Shown here: one piece after another, positions 6,228 to 13,974 of the stretch
Numbering within the stretch: the stretch's first letter is position 1
How the letters are laid out: every line of letters begins with the position of its first letter
NCBI GenBank assembly: GCA_051646925.1
Contig: JBOFDK010000069.1
Coordinates: 1-17,931 of the forward strand
Source: JBOFDK01 sp051646925
Lineage (GTDB): Bacteria > Bacillota > Clostridia > Lachnospirales > Cellulosilyticaceae
DNA: 17,931 nt
Direction of reading: 5' to 3'
Made by a program: the position numbers and the translations under genes
Notes under the pieces: generated by a model
Told to the model about the DNA's origin: nothing
Seen by the model: only the letters and a program-made list of their open reading frames with translations
The model's database searches: none

Positions 6228-7481
6228 TTAATAATTTGTCCATATATTATCTTCACTTAAATATGAAACTACACTTTGTTTAATAACCTTATCTTGAATT
6301 AAATATGTATCACCTACTGGTTCTAAAATTATTTCAGATTGAATTACAATTTTAAATTTATTAAAATTATTTTCATCATCTTCAATCATCATTTCTATAA
6401 CTTCTAACGTCGGTATTGTTAAATATCCATTATTATTTCTAGAAGCTTTTTCTATTTCACATTGAAATTTTACTTCTTTAGTTTTTTTATTATCTATAAA
6501 CCACTCACTATACGTTTTCATTATATCCGCTTGCTTTTCTGCAACAACATATTTTTTCAAAAATTTATTATTTCCTTTTATTATACCTTTCTCATATGCA
6601 TCATAAAATTCATTTATATATTTTTCTATATTTTCTTCTCCTTTATTAGACAATTTAATTTCCTTAATCACAAACTCTTTTTGATCTTTAGTTACCTGTA
6701 TATCTTTCTCTATAGTTTCTAATTGTCCGTACGGGTCTATCATTTTTAATTTATAATTTCCTTCTATCATGTTATTTAAAACAAGTTTACCCGACTCACT
6801 AAACCATTGATAATCTCCGAGTCCAATAATCATTTGTGGAGGCGTTTCTATCGTTACTGTCATCATTTCATATGGTATTGTTACCGTTTTGTCTATTGGC
6901 ACTCTTATATTCTTTGTATAGGGCTGTTGGTCGTTCATAAAACGCATTTCCATTTTGTATTGCCCTGGCAATAAGTTGCTTAACTGAACTACTGGTGATT
7001 TTGTATGCTCTAATGGTTCATTATTTATGAAAATTTCACTCCCTAGCGGCGAAATAATCTCTACATTGCTAATTTTAAAAGGAAATATAACTTGCCATTT
7101 TTTACCTACTTGTATAAGAGTTATTTTTTGATCACTAGCTTTACTCTCTGTATTATATCTTACATTATATGTATTCATATGCTTGCCATTTTCAGTATGT
7201 TTTATTGGTGTTTGTTTTAATTTTTCCATATTTACTAGCTTTATTTCTGATAAATATGTTCTTAAAAATTCAATAATTGTATCATCTTCATACTGCTTTA
7301 TCGCATATTCTTTATTTATTAATTGATGACTTAGTTTATAATTTTTATCATTGATAGATTTTATATATTTATTTAACACATAATTTGGATTCATATTACT
7401 ACAACTAATACATATAAAAATTAATAATCCCACTATACTAACTACAGGTACACTATATCGTTTTATGTAATGTTTTTTCAT
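6228..7481 (-). CDS. Putative surface lipoprotein or anchored protein with TcaA/PEGA-like architecture
   Basis: A 417-residue exported protein. The N-terminus is basic (MKKHYIKRY), then hydrophobic (about 11-25), ending ICISC at C27. This looks like a lipoprotein signal, but the -3 residue is Cys rather than Leu, so an uncleaved anchor is possible. What follows, from pattern alone: an NTF2-like domain (about 31-136); two PEGA-like beta repeats (about 139-200, with SPLGSEIFINNEPL and NLLPGQYKMEM, and about 206-275, with MIEGNYKLKMIDPYG); and a second NTF2-like domain (about 283-417, beginning EENIEKYINEFYDAYEKG). This order recalls extracytoplasmic TcaA/YvbJ-type proteins without their zinc ribbon. 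GGAGGTG precedes ATG 7481. It forms its own unit, convergent with the ABC-F gene. The function is unknown; envelope association is inferred. Confidence 0.75.
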   Translation of the reverse strand: MKKHYIKRYSVPVVSIVGLLIFICISCSNMNPNYVLNKYIKSINDKNYKLSHQLINKEYAIKQYEDDTIIEFLRTYLSEIKLVNMEKLKQTPIKHTENGKHMNTYNVRYNTESKASDQKITLIQVGKKWQVIFPFKISNVEIISPLGSEIFINNEPLEHTKSPVVQLSNLLPGQYKMEMRFMNDQQPYTKNIRVPIDKTVTIPYEMMTVTIETPPQMIIGLGDYQWFSESGKLVLNNMIEGNYKLKMIDPYGQLETIEKDIQVTKDQKEFVIKEIKLSNKGEENIEKYINEFYDAYEKGIIKGNNKFLKKYVVAEKQADIMKTYSEWFIDNKKTKEVKFQCEIEKASRNNNGYLTIPTLEVIEMMIEDDENNFNKFKIVIQSEIILEPVGDTYLIQDKVIKQSVVSYLSEDNIWTNY

Positions 7482-7632
7482 TTTTATACACCTCCACTTT
7501 CATTAACTATATATATGTATGACTTGTCCAAATTATTCTATATTATATATAAATAACCTCTAAATACGCTTCATTGTAAACACACTTCACTATATATAAC
7601 TTAATGTTTTTTTCGTTTTTTTAATTTTTTGC

Positions 7633-7679
7633 AAAAAAAATAAATGCACTAGTTTAAAATCACTAGTGCATTTATTTTT
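7633..7679 (-). terminator. Intrinsic terminator of the acn-icd operon
   Basis: A perfect stem centred on ATGCACTAGT/ACTAGTGCAT (7641-7653 with 7662-7674, extended by A/T pairs to 7636/7679), loop 8 bases, followed leftward by a T run (complement of 7633-7640). It lies about 30 bases after the icd stop. Confidence 0.9.
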
Positions 7680-7707
7680 ACATGTTTTTTATTAATCAAT
7701 AATTTTG

Positions 7708-8844
7708 TTATATATTTGCAATAACACAATCTGCAAATTCTCCGCCTGTCGCTCCATCATTTCTACCTGTCATAATCACTGTATCATTTGCAATTTTCAG
7801 TGCATTTACTACACGGTCAGCTCTGTCTGGATACCCTATATGACGCAGAAGAAGTTCTGCAGCTTTTATCATACTAGCTGGATTTGCATAACATGCACGT
7901 CCTGTTTCTACCATTCTTGGTGCGCTACCATGAATTGCTTCAAACATAGAATATTTAGTTCCAATGTTCGCACTTCCTGCAGTTCCAACTCCACCTTGAA
8001 TTTGAGCCGCTTCATCTGTAATAATATCACCGTATAAATTTGGTAATATAAATACTTCATATTGTTGTCTTACTTTTTCATTTATCAAGTTTGCTGAAAT
8101 AATATCTACAAACCAATCATCTGTTTGAATTTCTGGATATTCTTTTGCAACTTCATAACAAATTTCTAAAAATTTTCCATCTGTTTTTTTCAAAATATTT
8201 GCTTTTGTAATAATAGCAACGTGTTTTTTTCCATTGTTTCGTGCAAATTCAAATGCTGTTTTTGCAATACGTCTTACGCCTTGTGTTGTGATAACTCTAA
8301 AATCAAAGGAAATATCTTCATCTATATGAATACCTTTACTTCCTAACACATATTCACCTTCTGTATTTTCTCTGAAAAATGTCCAGTCTATACCTAGCTC
8401 TTCTACTTTTACTGGTCTTACATTAGCAAATAAATCAAGTTCACGTCTCATTGCTACGTTTGCACTTTCTACATTTGGACCATCACCTTTGCTTGGTGTT
8501 GTTGTAGGTCCTTTTAAAATAACATCACATGCTTTAAGTTCTTTAAGAACATCTTCAGGAATTGCCGCATTAACCGCTATTCTATTTTCAATAGTAAGAC
8601 CTTCAATTTGTCTAAATTCAATTTTTCCACTTTCTATTTCTGGTTTTAAAACTTCGCGTAATACTCTCTCTGCTTCATCTGTAATAGCAGGTCCAATACC
8701 ATCGCCACCACAACATCCAATAATAATCTTTTCTTTCGCTGTATAATCTATAGCTACGCTATCTTTTTTCATCATTTCAACTCTTTCAAGTTGTTCTTCC
8801 ACCAATTTTCTAAAATGTTCTCCTGCTTTTTGTAATTTATCCAT
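7708..8844 (-). CDS. icd: Isocitrate dehydrogenase (isocitrate/isopropylmalate dehydrogenase family)
   Basis: Oxidative decarboxylation of isocitrate to 2-oxoglutarate is inferred from its place directly after aconitase, ten bases away. The family fold is clear: GGDGIGPAITDEAERVL (about 46-62), substrate loop VESANVAMRRELDLFANVRPV (about 125-145, with the S-x-N and arginines), FFRENTEGEY (about 157-165), and HGSAPRMVETGRACYANPASM for the cofactor side. Two things are unusual: a helical N-terminal extension of about 38 residues before the first strand, and a cofactor loop that does not match the textbook NADP (Lys-Tyr) or NAD (Asp-Ile) pair, so cofactor preference cannot be read here. An isopropylmalate or homoisocitrate role is less likely given the neighbour. 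AAGGGGGA precedes ATG 8844. The operon terminator follows. Confidence 0.9.
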   Translation of the reverse strand: MDKLQKAGEHFRKLVEEQLERVEMMKKDSVAIDYTAKEKIIIGCCGGDGIGPAITDEAERVLREVLKPEIESGKIEFRQIEGLTIENRIAVNAAIPEDVLKELKACDVILKGPTTTPSKGDGPNVESANVAMRRELDLFANVRPVKVEELGIDWTFFRENTEGEYVLGSKGIHIDEDISFDFRVITTQGVRRIAKTAFEFARNNGKKHVAIITKANILKKTDGKFLEICYEVAKEYPEIQTDDWFVDIISANLINEKVRQQYEVFILPNLYGDIITDEAAQIQGGVGTAGSANIGTKYSMFEAIHGSAPRMVETGRACYANPASMIKAAELLLRHIGYPDRADRVVNALKIANDTVIMTGRNDGATGGEFADCVIANI

Positions 8845-8854
8845 TTTTTCCCCC

Positions 8855-10786
8855 TTAGCACTTTGCCATTTCTTTAATCATGTTAATTTTACCACCATAT
8901 ATTATCATTTGACGTTCACGTTCTGATACTTCTAAACTTAACTTATACTCTATTTCTTTTGTTTTATTAAACATAATAATGCTTCCACCTTGCTCTACTT
9001 GCATTTTTACGTTTTTAATTTCTATTTCATCCATAACATCAATTGAATCATAATCAGATGGATTTTCAAAAACAAGTGGTAAAATACCTGAATTAATAAG
9101 ATTTGCTTTATGAATTCTAGCAAAACTTTTCGTTACCACTGCTTTAATTCCAAGTTCAAGTGGTGCAAGTGCTGCATGCTCCCTTGATGAGCCTTGTCCA
9201 TAATTATCACCACCGACTATGATGCCTCCATCGTTTGCTTTTGCACGATTCGGAAACTCTGGGTCACATGGTGCTAGACAAAACTTTGCTAAATGCGGAA
9301 CATTAGAACGGAATGGCAATAAACTCGCATTACTTGGCATAATATGGTCTGTCGTAATATTATCTTCTACTTTGATAAGTACTTTACCTTCACATTTCTC
9401 CAATATTCCATTAAGTGGAAACGGCTTAATATTAGGTCCTCTTACGACATCTACTAAATTAGGTGAATTACTTGGCTCAACAACCATATTATCACAAACT
9501 TCAAATTGTGTAGGCATATCAATATCTAGCACTACATTCTCTAAACATATTGGATTAGTTAACTCCCCTGTTATTGCACTAGCTGCTGCTGTTTCTGGAC
9601 TAACTAAGTATACGCCTGCTGATGTTGTTCCACATCGGCCTTTAAAATTTCTATTAAAAGTTCGTAATGAAATTGCATCTGTTGCTGGAGCTTGACCCAT
9701 TCCTATACATGGACCACACCCTGATTCTAAAATTCTTGCACCCGCTGCAACTAAATCTGCTAATGCACCGTTTTTTGCAAGCATAGTAAGCACTTGTTTT
9801 GATCCTGGTGCTATAACTAAACTTACATCTGGATGAACACTTTTTCCTTTTAATATTTTTGCAACACGCATAAGGTCTAAGTACGATCCATTTGTACAAC
9901 TTCCTATAGCTACTTGGTTTATTTTAATATTCCCAACTTCTGATACAGTAGCAATATTGTCAGGACTATGTGGTTTTGCAACCATTGGTACAAGTTTTTC
10001 CAAATCAATTATGACCTTTTGATCGTATACTGCATCTATATCTGGTAATAATTCACACCAATCATTTTCTCTTTTTTGTGCTTTTAAAAATTTATAAGTT
10101 ACTTCATCACTTGGAAATATAGATGTTGTAGCTCCAAGTTCAGCTCCCATATTTGTAATAGTTGCACGTTCTGGTACTGTAAGTGTTTCAATACCTTCTC
10201 CTGTATATTCTATAACGCGGCCTACTCCGCCTTTAACTGTTAAACGTTTTAGTACTTCTAATATAATATCTTTTGCTGAGACAAACGGTTTTAACTTTCC
10301 TTTTAATTCAACATTTACAACTTCTGGCATCGTAATATAATACGTACCGCCACCCATTGCTACTGCAACATCGAGTCCACCTGCACCTATTGCAAGCATA
10401 CCAATACCACCACCTGTTGGTGTATGACTATCTGAGCCTAGAAGCGTTTCTCCAGGAACTCCAAATCTTTCTAAATGCACTTGATGACAAATACCATTTC
10501 CTGGTCTTGAAAAATAAATTCCATGTTTATGTGTTACTGTTTGTATATATTTATGGTCATCTGCATTTTCAAATCCTTGTTGTAACATATTATGGTCAAT
10601 ATATGCTACCGAACGTTTTGTTTTTACTTTTTCAATTCCCATAGCTTCAAATTGAAGGTATGCCATCGTACCTGTTGAATCTTGTGTCAATGTTTGATCA
10701 ATACGAATTCCAATCTCTTTACCTTTGATCATCATTCCTTCAACAAGATGTTTGTTGATTATTTTTTCAGTCAATGTATATCTCAT
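8855..10786 (-). CDS. acn: Aconitate hydratase (aconitase)
   Basis: Isomerises citrate and isocitrate with a [4Fe-4S] cluster. The three cluster cysteines are visible: C297 in GSCTNG, and C357 and C360 in SGCGPCIGMG. Other blocks are LGSDSHTPTGGGIG (about 117-129), SRPGNGICHQV (about 93-103), and the swivel-domain GQGSSREHAALAP (about 530-542). The length of 643 residues and single-chain layout fit the shorter aconitase type common in Clostridia, rather than the roughly 890-residue AcnA or the two-subunit LeuCD. GGAGG lies about six bases before ATG 10786. It is first in a two-gene operon with icd, so the pair covers citrate to 2-oxoglutarate; no citrate synthase gene is in the window. Confidence 0.95.
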   Translation of the reverse strand: MRYTLTEKIINKHLVEGMMIKGKEIGIRIDQTLTQDSTGTMAYLQFEAMGIEKVKTKRSVAYIDHNMLQQGFENADDHKYIQTVTHKHGIYFSRPGNGICHQVHLERFGVPGETLLGSDSHTPTGGGIGMLAIGAGGLDVAVAMGGGTYYITMPEVVNVELKGKLKPFVSAKDIILEVLKRLTVKGGVGRVIEYTGEGIETLTVPERATITNMGAELGATTSIFPSDEVTYKFLKAQKRENDWCELLPDIDAVYDQKVIIDLEKLVPMVAKPHSPDNIATVSEVGNIKINQVAIGSCTNGSYLDLMRVAKILKGKSVHPDVSLVIAPGSKQVLTMLAKNGALADLVAAGARILESGCGPCIGMGQAPATDAISLRTFNRNFKGRCGTTSAGVYLVSPETAAASAITGELTNPICLENVVLDIDMPTQFEVCDNMVVEPSNSPNLVDVVRGPNIKPFPLNGILEKCEGKVLIKVEDNITTDHIMPSNASLLPFRSNVPHLAKFCLAPCDPEFPNRAKANDGGIIVGGDNYGQGSSREHAALAPLELGIKAVVTKSFARIHKANLINSGILPLVFENPSDYDSIDVMDEIEIKNVKMQVEQGGSIIMFNKTKEIEYKLSLEVSERERQMIIYGGKINMIKEMAKC

Positions 10787-10819
10787 ATAAAACCTCCTTT
10801 ATTTCCACTAATATGTAAT

Positions 10820-10825
10820 ATTATA
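10820..10825 (-). promoter_or_regulatory. Candidate -10 box of the acn-icd operon
   Basis: A perfect TATAAT reading leftward, about 34 bases upstream of the acn start codon, with TG directly in front. The hexamer 17 bases upstream (TAGCTT) is a poor -35, which could mean that an activator is used. Confidence 0.45.
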
Positions 10826-10968
10826 CATAATTTCGAAGTTTTAAGCTAGTTTTGTTTTTATATATATTATTTTTTATTTTTTTAAAAGTTATTTTTTCCT
10901 ATATTATTCTCTGATATACTTTTAATTTTCACACATTATTTATATGTAATAAAGTTCTATTTTCATAC

Positions 10969-11040
10969 GTATACAGTATAATTTAACAATAAATCTTTGC
11001 TTTTTATATCTCTATAAAGTATAAATCAACAATAAATCTT
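10969..11040. repeat. 29-bp imperfect direct repeat upstream of acn
   Basis: Units 10969-10997 and 11012-11040 match at 25 of 29 positions, sharing an exact AACAATAAATCTT. The period is 43 bases, about four helical turns. They lie 180-250 bases upstream of acn and about 50 bases beyond the leuS terminator. Confidence 0.65.
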
Positions 11041-11085
11041 AAAAAAATTTTATTAAACTAAAAAAAACAGTTTTTTGATTGTAAT

Positions 11086-11123
11086 AAAAAAAAGCGAACA
11101 CATTTTATTATTAATGTGTTCGC
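11086..11123 (-). terminator. Intrinsic terminator of leuS
   Basis: A perfect 11-bp stem GCGAACACATT/AATGTGTTCGC (11094-11104 with 11113-11123), loop 8, followed leftward by a T run (complement of 11086-11093). It starts eight bases after the leuS stop. A T run also follows on the right side, so it may work in both directions. Confidence 0.92.
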
Positions 11124-11131
11124 CTTTTTTA

Positions 11132-13528
11132 TTATTTTACAACAATATTTACAATACGCCCTGGTACATAAACTTCTTTAACAGTTTCTTTACCTTCTAG
11201 ACGTGCTGCTGCAACGACGCGTGCTTTTTCTAAAACAACATCTTCTTTTTCGTCTAATGCTATTGTTATTTTTCCTGCCATTTTTCCGCTAACTTGCACT
11301 ATAACTTGTACTTCATCTTCTACCATTTTACTCTTATCAAATACTGGCCATTGTTGGTTAAATACTGATTCAGTTTCACCAATCATTTCCCATAATTCTT
11401 CACTTATATGTGGTGTAAATGGTGCAAGTAAAACTATAATAGTTTTCATAGTTTCTTTATCAAGTCCGCCACATCTTCTTTGAATTTCAATAAATTTATT
11501 TGTATATTCCATAAATCCACTTACAACAGTATTTAAATTGAAATTTTCCATACGAGTAGTAATATCATACATCATTTTATGACGCATACGTTCCATTTCT
11601 TTTGTTCCATCAACTATAGTGTTTTCACTCACTAATTTCCACACTTTATTTAAGAAACGATAAACACCTTCAATTCCTCTATCATCCCACTCACTATCTA
11701 GCTCTGGTGGTCCAATAAATAATTCATACATACGTAATGAATCACAACCATATTTTTCTACTAATTCATCTGGTGATACAACATTTCCTTTTGATTTACT
11801 CATTTTTGCACCGTCTTTTGTAACCATTCCTTGATTAAATAAACGTTTAAATGGTTCTTCAAATGATACAACACCTATGTCATATAAGAACTTTGTATAG
11901 AAACGTGCATAAAGTAAGTGAAGTACCGCATGTTCAATTCCACCAACATACATATCAACTGGCAACCAGTTTTTCATATCTTCTTTACTTATAAGTTCAT
12001 CATTATTATAAGGATTTGGATAACGTAAGAAATACCATGATGAACCAGCCCATTGAGGCATTGTATTTGTTTCACGTTTTGCAGCTTCGCCACATTTTGG
12101 ACATGTTGTGTTTACCCACTCGTCAATAGCTGCAAGTGGTGATTCACCTGTACCTGTTGGTTCGTAACTTTCTACTTCTGGTAAAGTAATTGGAAGGTCT
12201 GATTCCTTAACTCCTACAATTCCGCAGTGTGGACAATGTACGATTGGAATTGGTTCTCCCCAATAACGCTGACGTGAAAATACCCAGTCACGTAATTTAT
12301 AATTTGTTGTTTTTTTACCTATTTGTTTTGACTCAAGATATTCTGGAATTTTCACTTTTGCTTCTGATGATTTCATACCATCAAACTCTTCTGAATTTAC
12401 CATAATGCCTTCTTCTGTAAATGCTTCTTCTAAACATTCTACTTCGCCTGTTTTAGAAATAACTTGAACAATCGGTAAATCAAACTGTTTCGCAAAAGAA
12501 AAATCTCGCGCATCATGTGCTGGAACACACATAATAGCACCTGTTCCGTAATCTGCAAGAACGTAATCTGAAATCCAAACCGGAACTTTTTTTCCATTTA
12601 ATGGATTGATTGCATATCTTCCAAGAAATACTCCTGTTTTTTCTTTGTCTGCCATACGGTCAACTGATGATTTTGTAGATGCATCAAAAACATATTTTTC
12701 AACTTCCGCTTTTTGGCTATCTACAACTAATTTTGTAACCAATTCATGTTCTGGAGCTAAAACCATAAATGAAGCACCGTATAAAGTATCTGGTCTTGTA
12801 GTAAATACTTTGATATCACAGTCCATATCCTCTACTGCAAAATCAATTTCTGCGCCATAGCTTTTTCCAATCCAATCGCCTTGCATTTTTTTTACTTTTT
12901 CTGGCCATTCAAGACCTTCAAGGTCGTTTAAAAGACGCTCTGCGTAAGCTGTAATTTTCAGCATCCATTGTCTAAGATTTTTCTTTGTTACGATAGAGCC
13001 ACAACGATCACACGCTCCGTCTTTAACTTCTTCATTTGCAAGACCTGTCTTACATGATGGACACCAGTTTATTGGCATTTCTTTTTCATATGCTAGTCCA
13101 TTTTCAAACATTTTAAGAAAAATCCATTGTGTCCATTTGTAATAATTCGGGTCAGTTGTATTAATTTCTTTGTCCCAATCATAAACAGCACTAATCTCTT
13201 GTAGTTGACGTTTGAAGTTAGAAACATTTTCAGCAGTCGCAATTGCTGGATGTACTTTTTTTGAAATAGCATAATTTTCTGCTGGTAATCCAAACGCATC
13301 CCAACCCATAGGGTGAAGCACATGGTATCCATGTAGCATTTGGTAACGACTCCACACGTCTGATAATACATAACCTCTCCAATGTCCTACATGTAAACCA
13401 TTTCCTGATGGATAAGGGAACATATCAAGACAATAATAATTTTTTTTATCTTTGCTTGGTTCATTTACAGGATTTTTTTTCCATTCCTCACGCCACTTAT
13501 TTTCAACTTCTTTCGGATTGTATTGCAT
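11132..13528 (-). CDS. leuS: Leucyl-tRNA synthetase
   Basis: A class I aminoacyl-tRNA synthetase charging tRNA-Leu with leucine, with post-transfer editing. The HIGH motif appears as PYPSGNGLHVGHWRGY (HVGH at about 46-49) and KMSKS as AKMSKSKGNVVSPDE (about residue 575). The CP1 editing domain shows TTRPDTLYGASF and GTGAIMCVPAHDARD. CxxC pairs (CPSCKTG... CDRCGS; CPHCG; CPKCG) suggest zinc binding. About 798 residues is normal for bacterial LeuRS. I prefer ATG at 13528 (MQYNPKEVENKW) because GGAGG (13538-13542) is nine bases away, against only three for the ATG at 13534. Expression is controlled by the T-box leader just upstream, so transcription should rise when uncharged tRNA-Leu accumulates. 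A strong terminator follows. Confidence 0.97.
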   Translation of the reverse strand: MQYNPKEVENKWREEWKKNPVNEPSKDKKNYYCLDMFPYPSGNGLHVGHWRGYVLSDVWSRYQMLHGYHVLHPMGWDAFGLPAENYAISKKVHPAIATAENVSNFKRQLQEISAVYDWDKEINTTDPNYYKWTQWIFLKMFENGLAYEKEMPINWCPSCKTGLANEEVKDGACDRCGSIVTKKNLRQWMLKITAYAERLLNDLEGLEWPEKVKKMQGDWIGKSYGAEIDFAVEDMDCDIKVFTTRPDTLYGASFMVLAPEHELVTKLVVDSQKAEVEKYVFDASTKSSVDRMADKEKTGVFLGRYAINPLNGKKVPVWISDYVLADYGTGAIMCVPAHDARDFSFAKQFDLPIVQVISKTGEVECLEEAFTEEGIMVNSEEFDGMKSSEAKVKIPEYLESKQIGKKTTNYKLRDWVFSRQRYWGEPIPIVHCPHCGIVGVKESDLPITLPEVESYEPTGTGESPLAAIDEWVNTTCPKCGEAAKRETNTMPQWAGSSWYFLRYPNPYNNDELISKEDMKNWLPVDMYVGGIEHAVLHLLYARFYTKFLYDIGVVSFEEPFKRLFNQGMVTKDGAKMSKSKGNVVSPDELVEKYGCDSLRMYELFIGPPELDSEWDDRGIEGVYRFLNKVWKLVSENTIVDGTKEMERMRHKMMYDITTRMENFNLNTVVSGFMEYTNKFIEIQRRCGGLDKETMKTIIVLLAPFTPHISEELWEMIGETESVFNQQWPVFDKSKMVEDEVQVIVQVSGKMAGKITIALDEKEDVVLEKARVVAAARLEGKETVKEVYVPGRIVNIVVK

Positions 13529-13567
13529 ATTCATATACCTCCATATTTTGCATAATATTTTTGAACA

Positions 13568-13606
13568 TAAAAAAGTCTTCCTTCTCCAATATAGAGACGA
13601 AAGACT
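13568..13606 (-). terminator. T-box-controlled attenuator terminator
   Basis: Leftward, AGTCTTTCGTCTC pairs with GAGAAGGAAGACT across a short loop (arms about 13594-13606 and 13574-13587, one G-U pair and one interruption), followed by TTTTTTA. The CUCUA in its upper arm can alternatively pair with UAGAG next to the T-box, the expected antiterminator, so the two structures exclude each other. Confidence 0.88.
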
Positions 13607-13830
13607 GTATTCGCGGTACCACTCTAATTCAATAGCTATATAAAACTATTGCACTTAATATCCTATAACGGTGACTAACCGCCTTATCTACTACATTGTT
13701 CAATAAGGAACTCCACGACGAGTTCATCAAAATTTTATGCTATTTCACACCACCCAATAGCTCTCTTAAATAAAATAAATGACTACTACTTCGCTTCTTC
13801 GTTTATATAATATTTAATTTTATTATGTTG
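13568..13830 (-). promoter_or_regulatory. T-box riboswitch leader for leuS (Leu, CUC specifier)
   Basis: The T-box core reads AGAGTGGTACCGCG (13612-13625, leftward). Its UGGU pairs with the tRNA end ACCA, which requires discriminator A73 as in bacterial tRNA-Leu. Stem I carries the conserved apical element GGGTGGTGTGAAATAGC at about 13741-13758. The specifier is read as CUC (leucine) at 13720-13722 in the context GAACUCGUCG. Stem III is CAATAG/CTATTG (13630-13651), and the attenuator follows. All parts sit in the expected order between a promoter and leuS. Binding of uncharged tRNA-Leu should favour the antiterminator and so transcription of leuS. Confidence 0.95.
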
Positions 13831-13836
13831 TGTATC

Positions 13837-13865
13837 ATTTTATCATACGCCACTACGTAAATCAA
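13837..13865 (-). promoter_or_regulatory. Promoter of the leuS T-box transcript
   Basis: Leftward, TTGATT (13860-13865), a 17-base spacer, and TAAAAT (13837-13842) preceded by TGA as an extended -10. The expected start near 13830 places the whole T-box in the transcript. Confidence 0.75.
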
Positions 13866-13889
13866 GCCTTTAAATTACTTCATATTTCT

Positions 13890-13962
13890 AATAAGTTTTA
13901 ATCTATAATAAAATCTTTTCTTATCTTATATAGATTAAAACTTATTCTTACATAGATTAAAA
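13890..13962. repeat. Perfect 18-bp inverted repeat plus an extra direct copy downstream of malQ
   Basis: Arms 13890-13907 and 13929-13946 are exact reverse complements (AATAAGTTTTAATCTATA and its complement) around a 21-base loop. A further copy of the right-arm core, CTTACATAGATTAAAA (13947-13962), repeats 13925-13940 with one mismatch at a 22-base period and could pair with the left arm instead. It lies between the malQ stop and the leuS promoter. No T run follows the stem on the malQ strand, so it is not a standard intrinsic terminator, although no other terminator for malQ is visible. Confidence 0.75.
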
Positions 13963-13974
13963 ATAATTTATTTC

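Larger units (their letters stand above)
10787..11131. other. 345-base spacer between leuS and acn
   Basis: No coding frame is credible. It holds the acn ribosome binding site and -10 box on the left, a 29-bp imperfect direct repeat in the middle-right, and the leuS terminator on the right. The stretch in between is A/T-rich without other recognisable structure. Confidence 0.6.
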
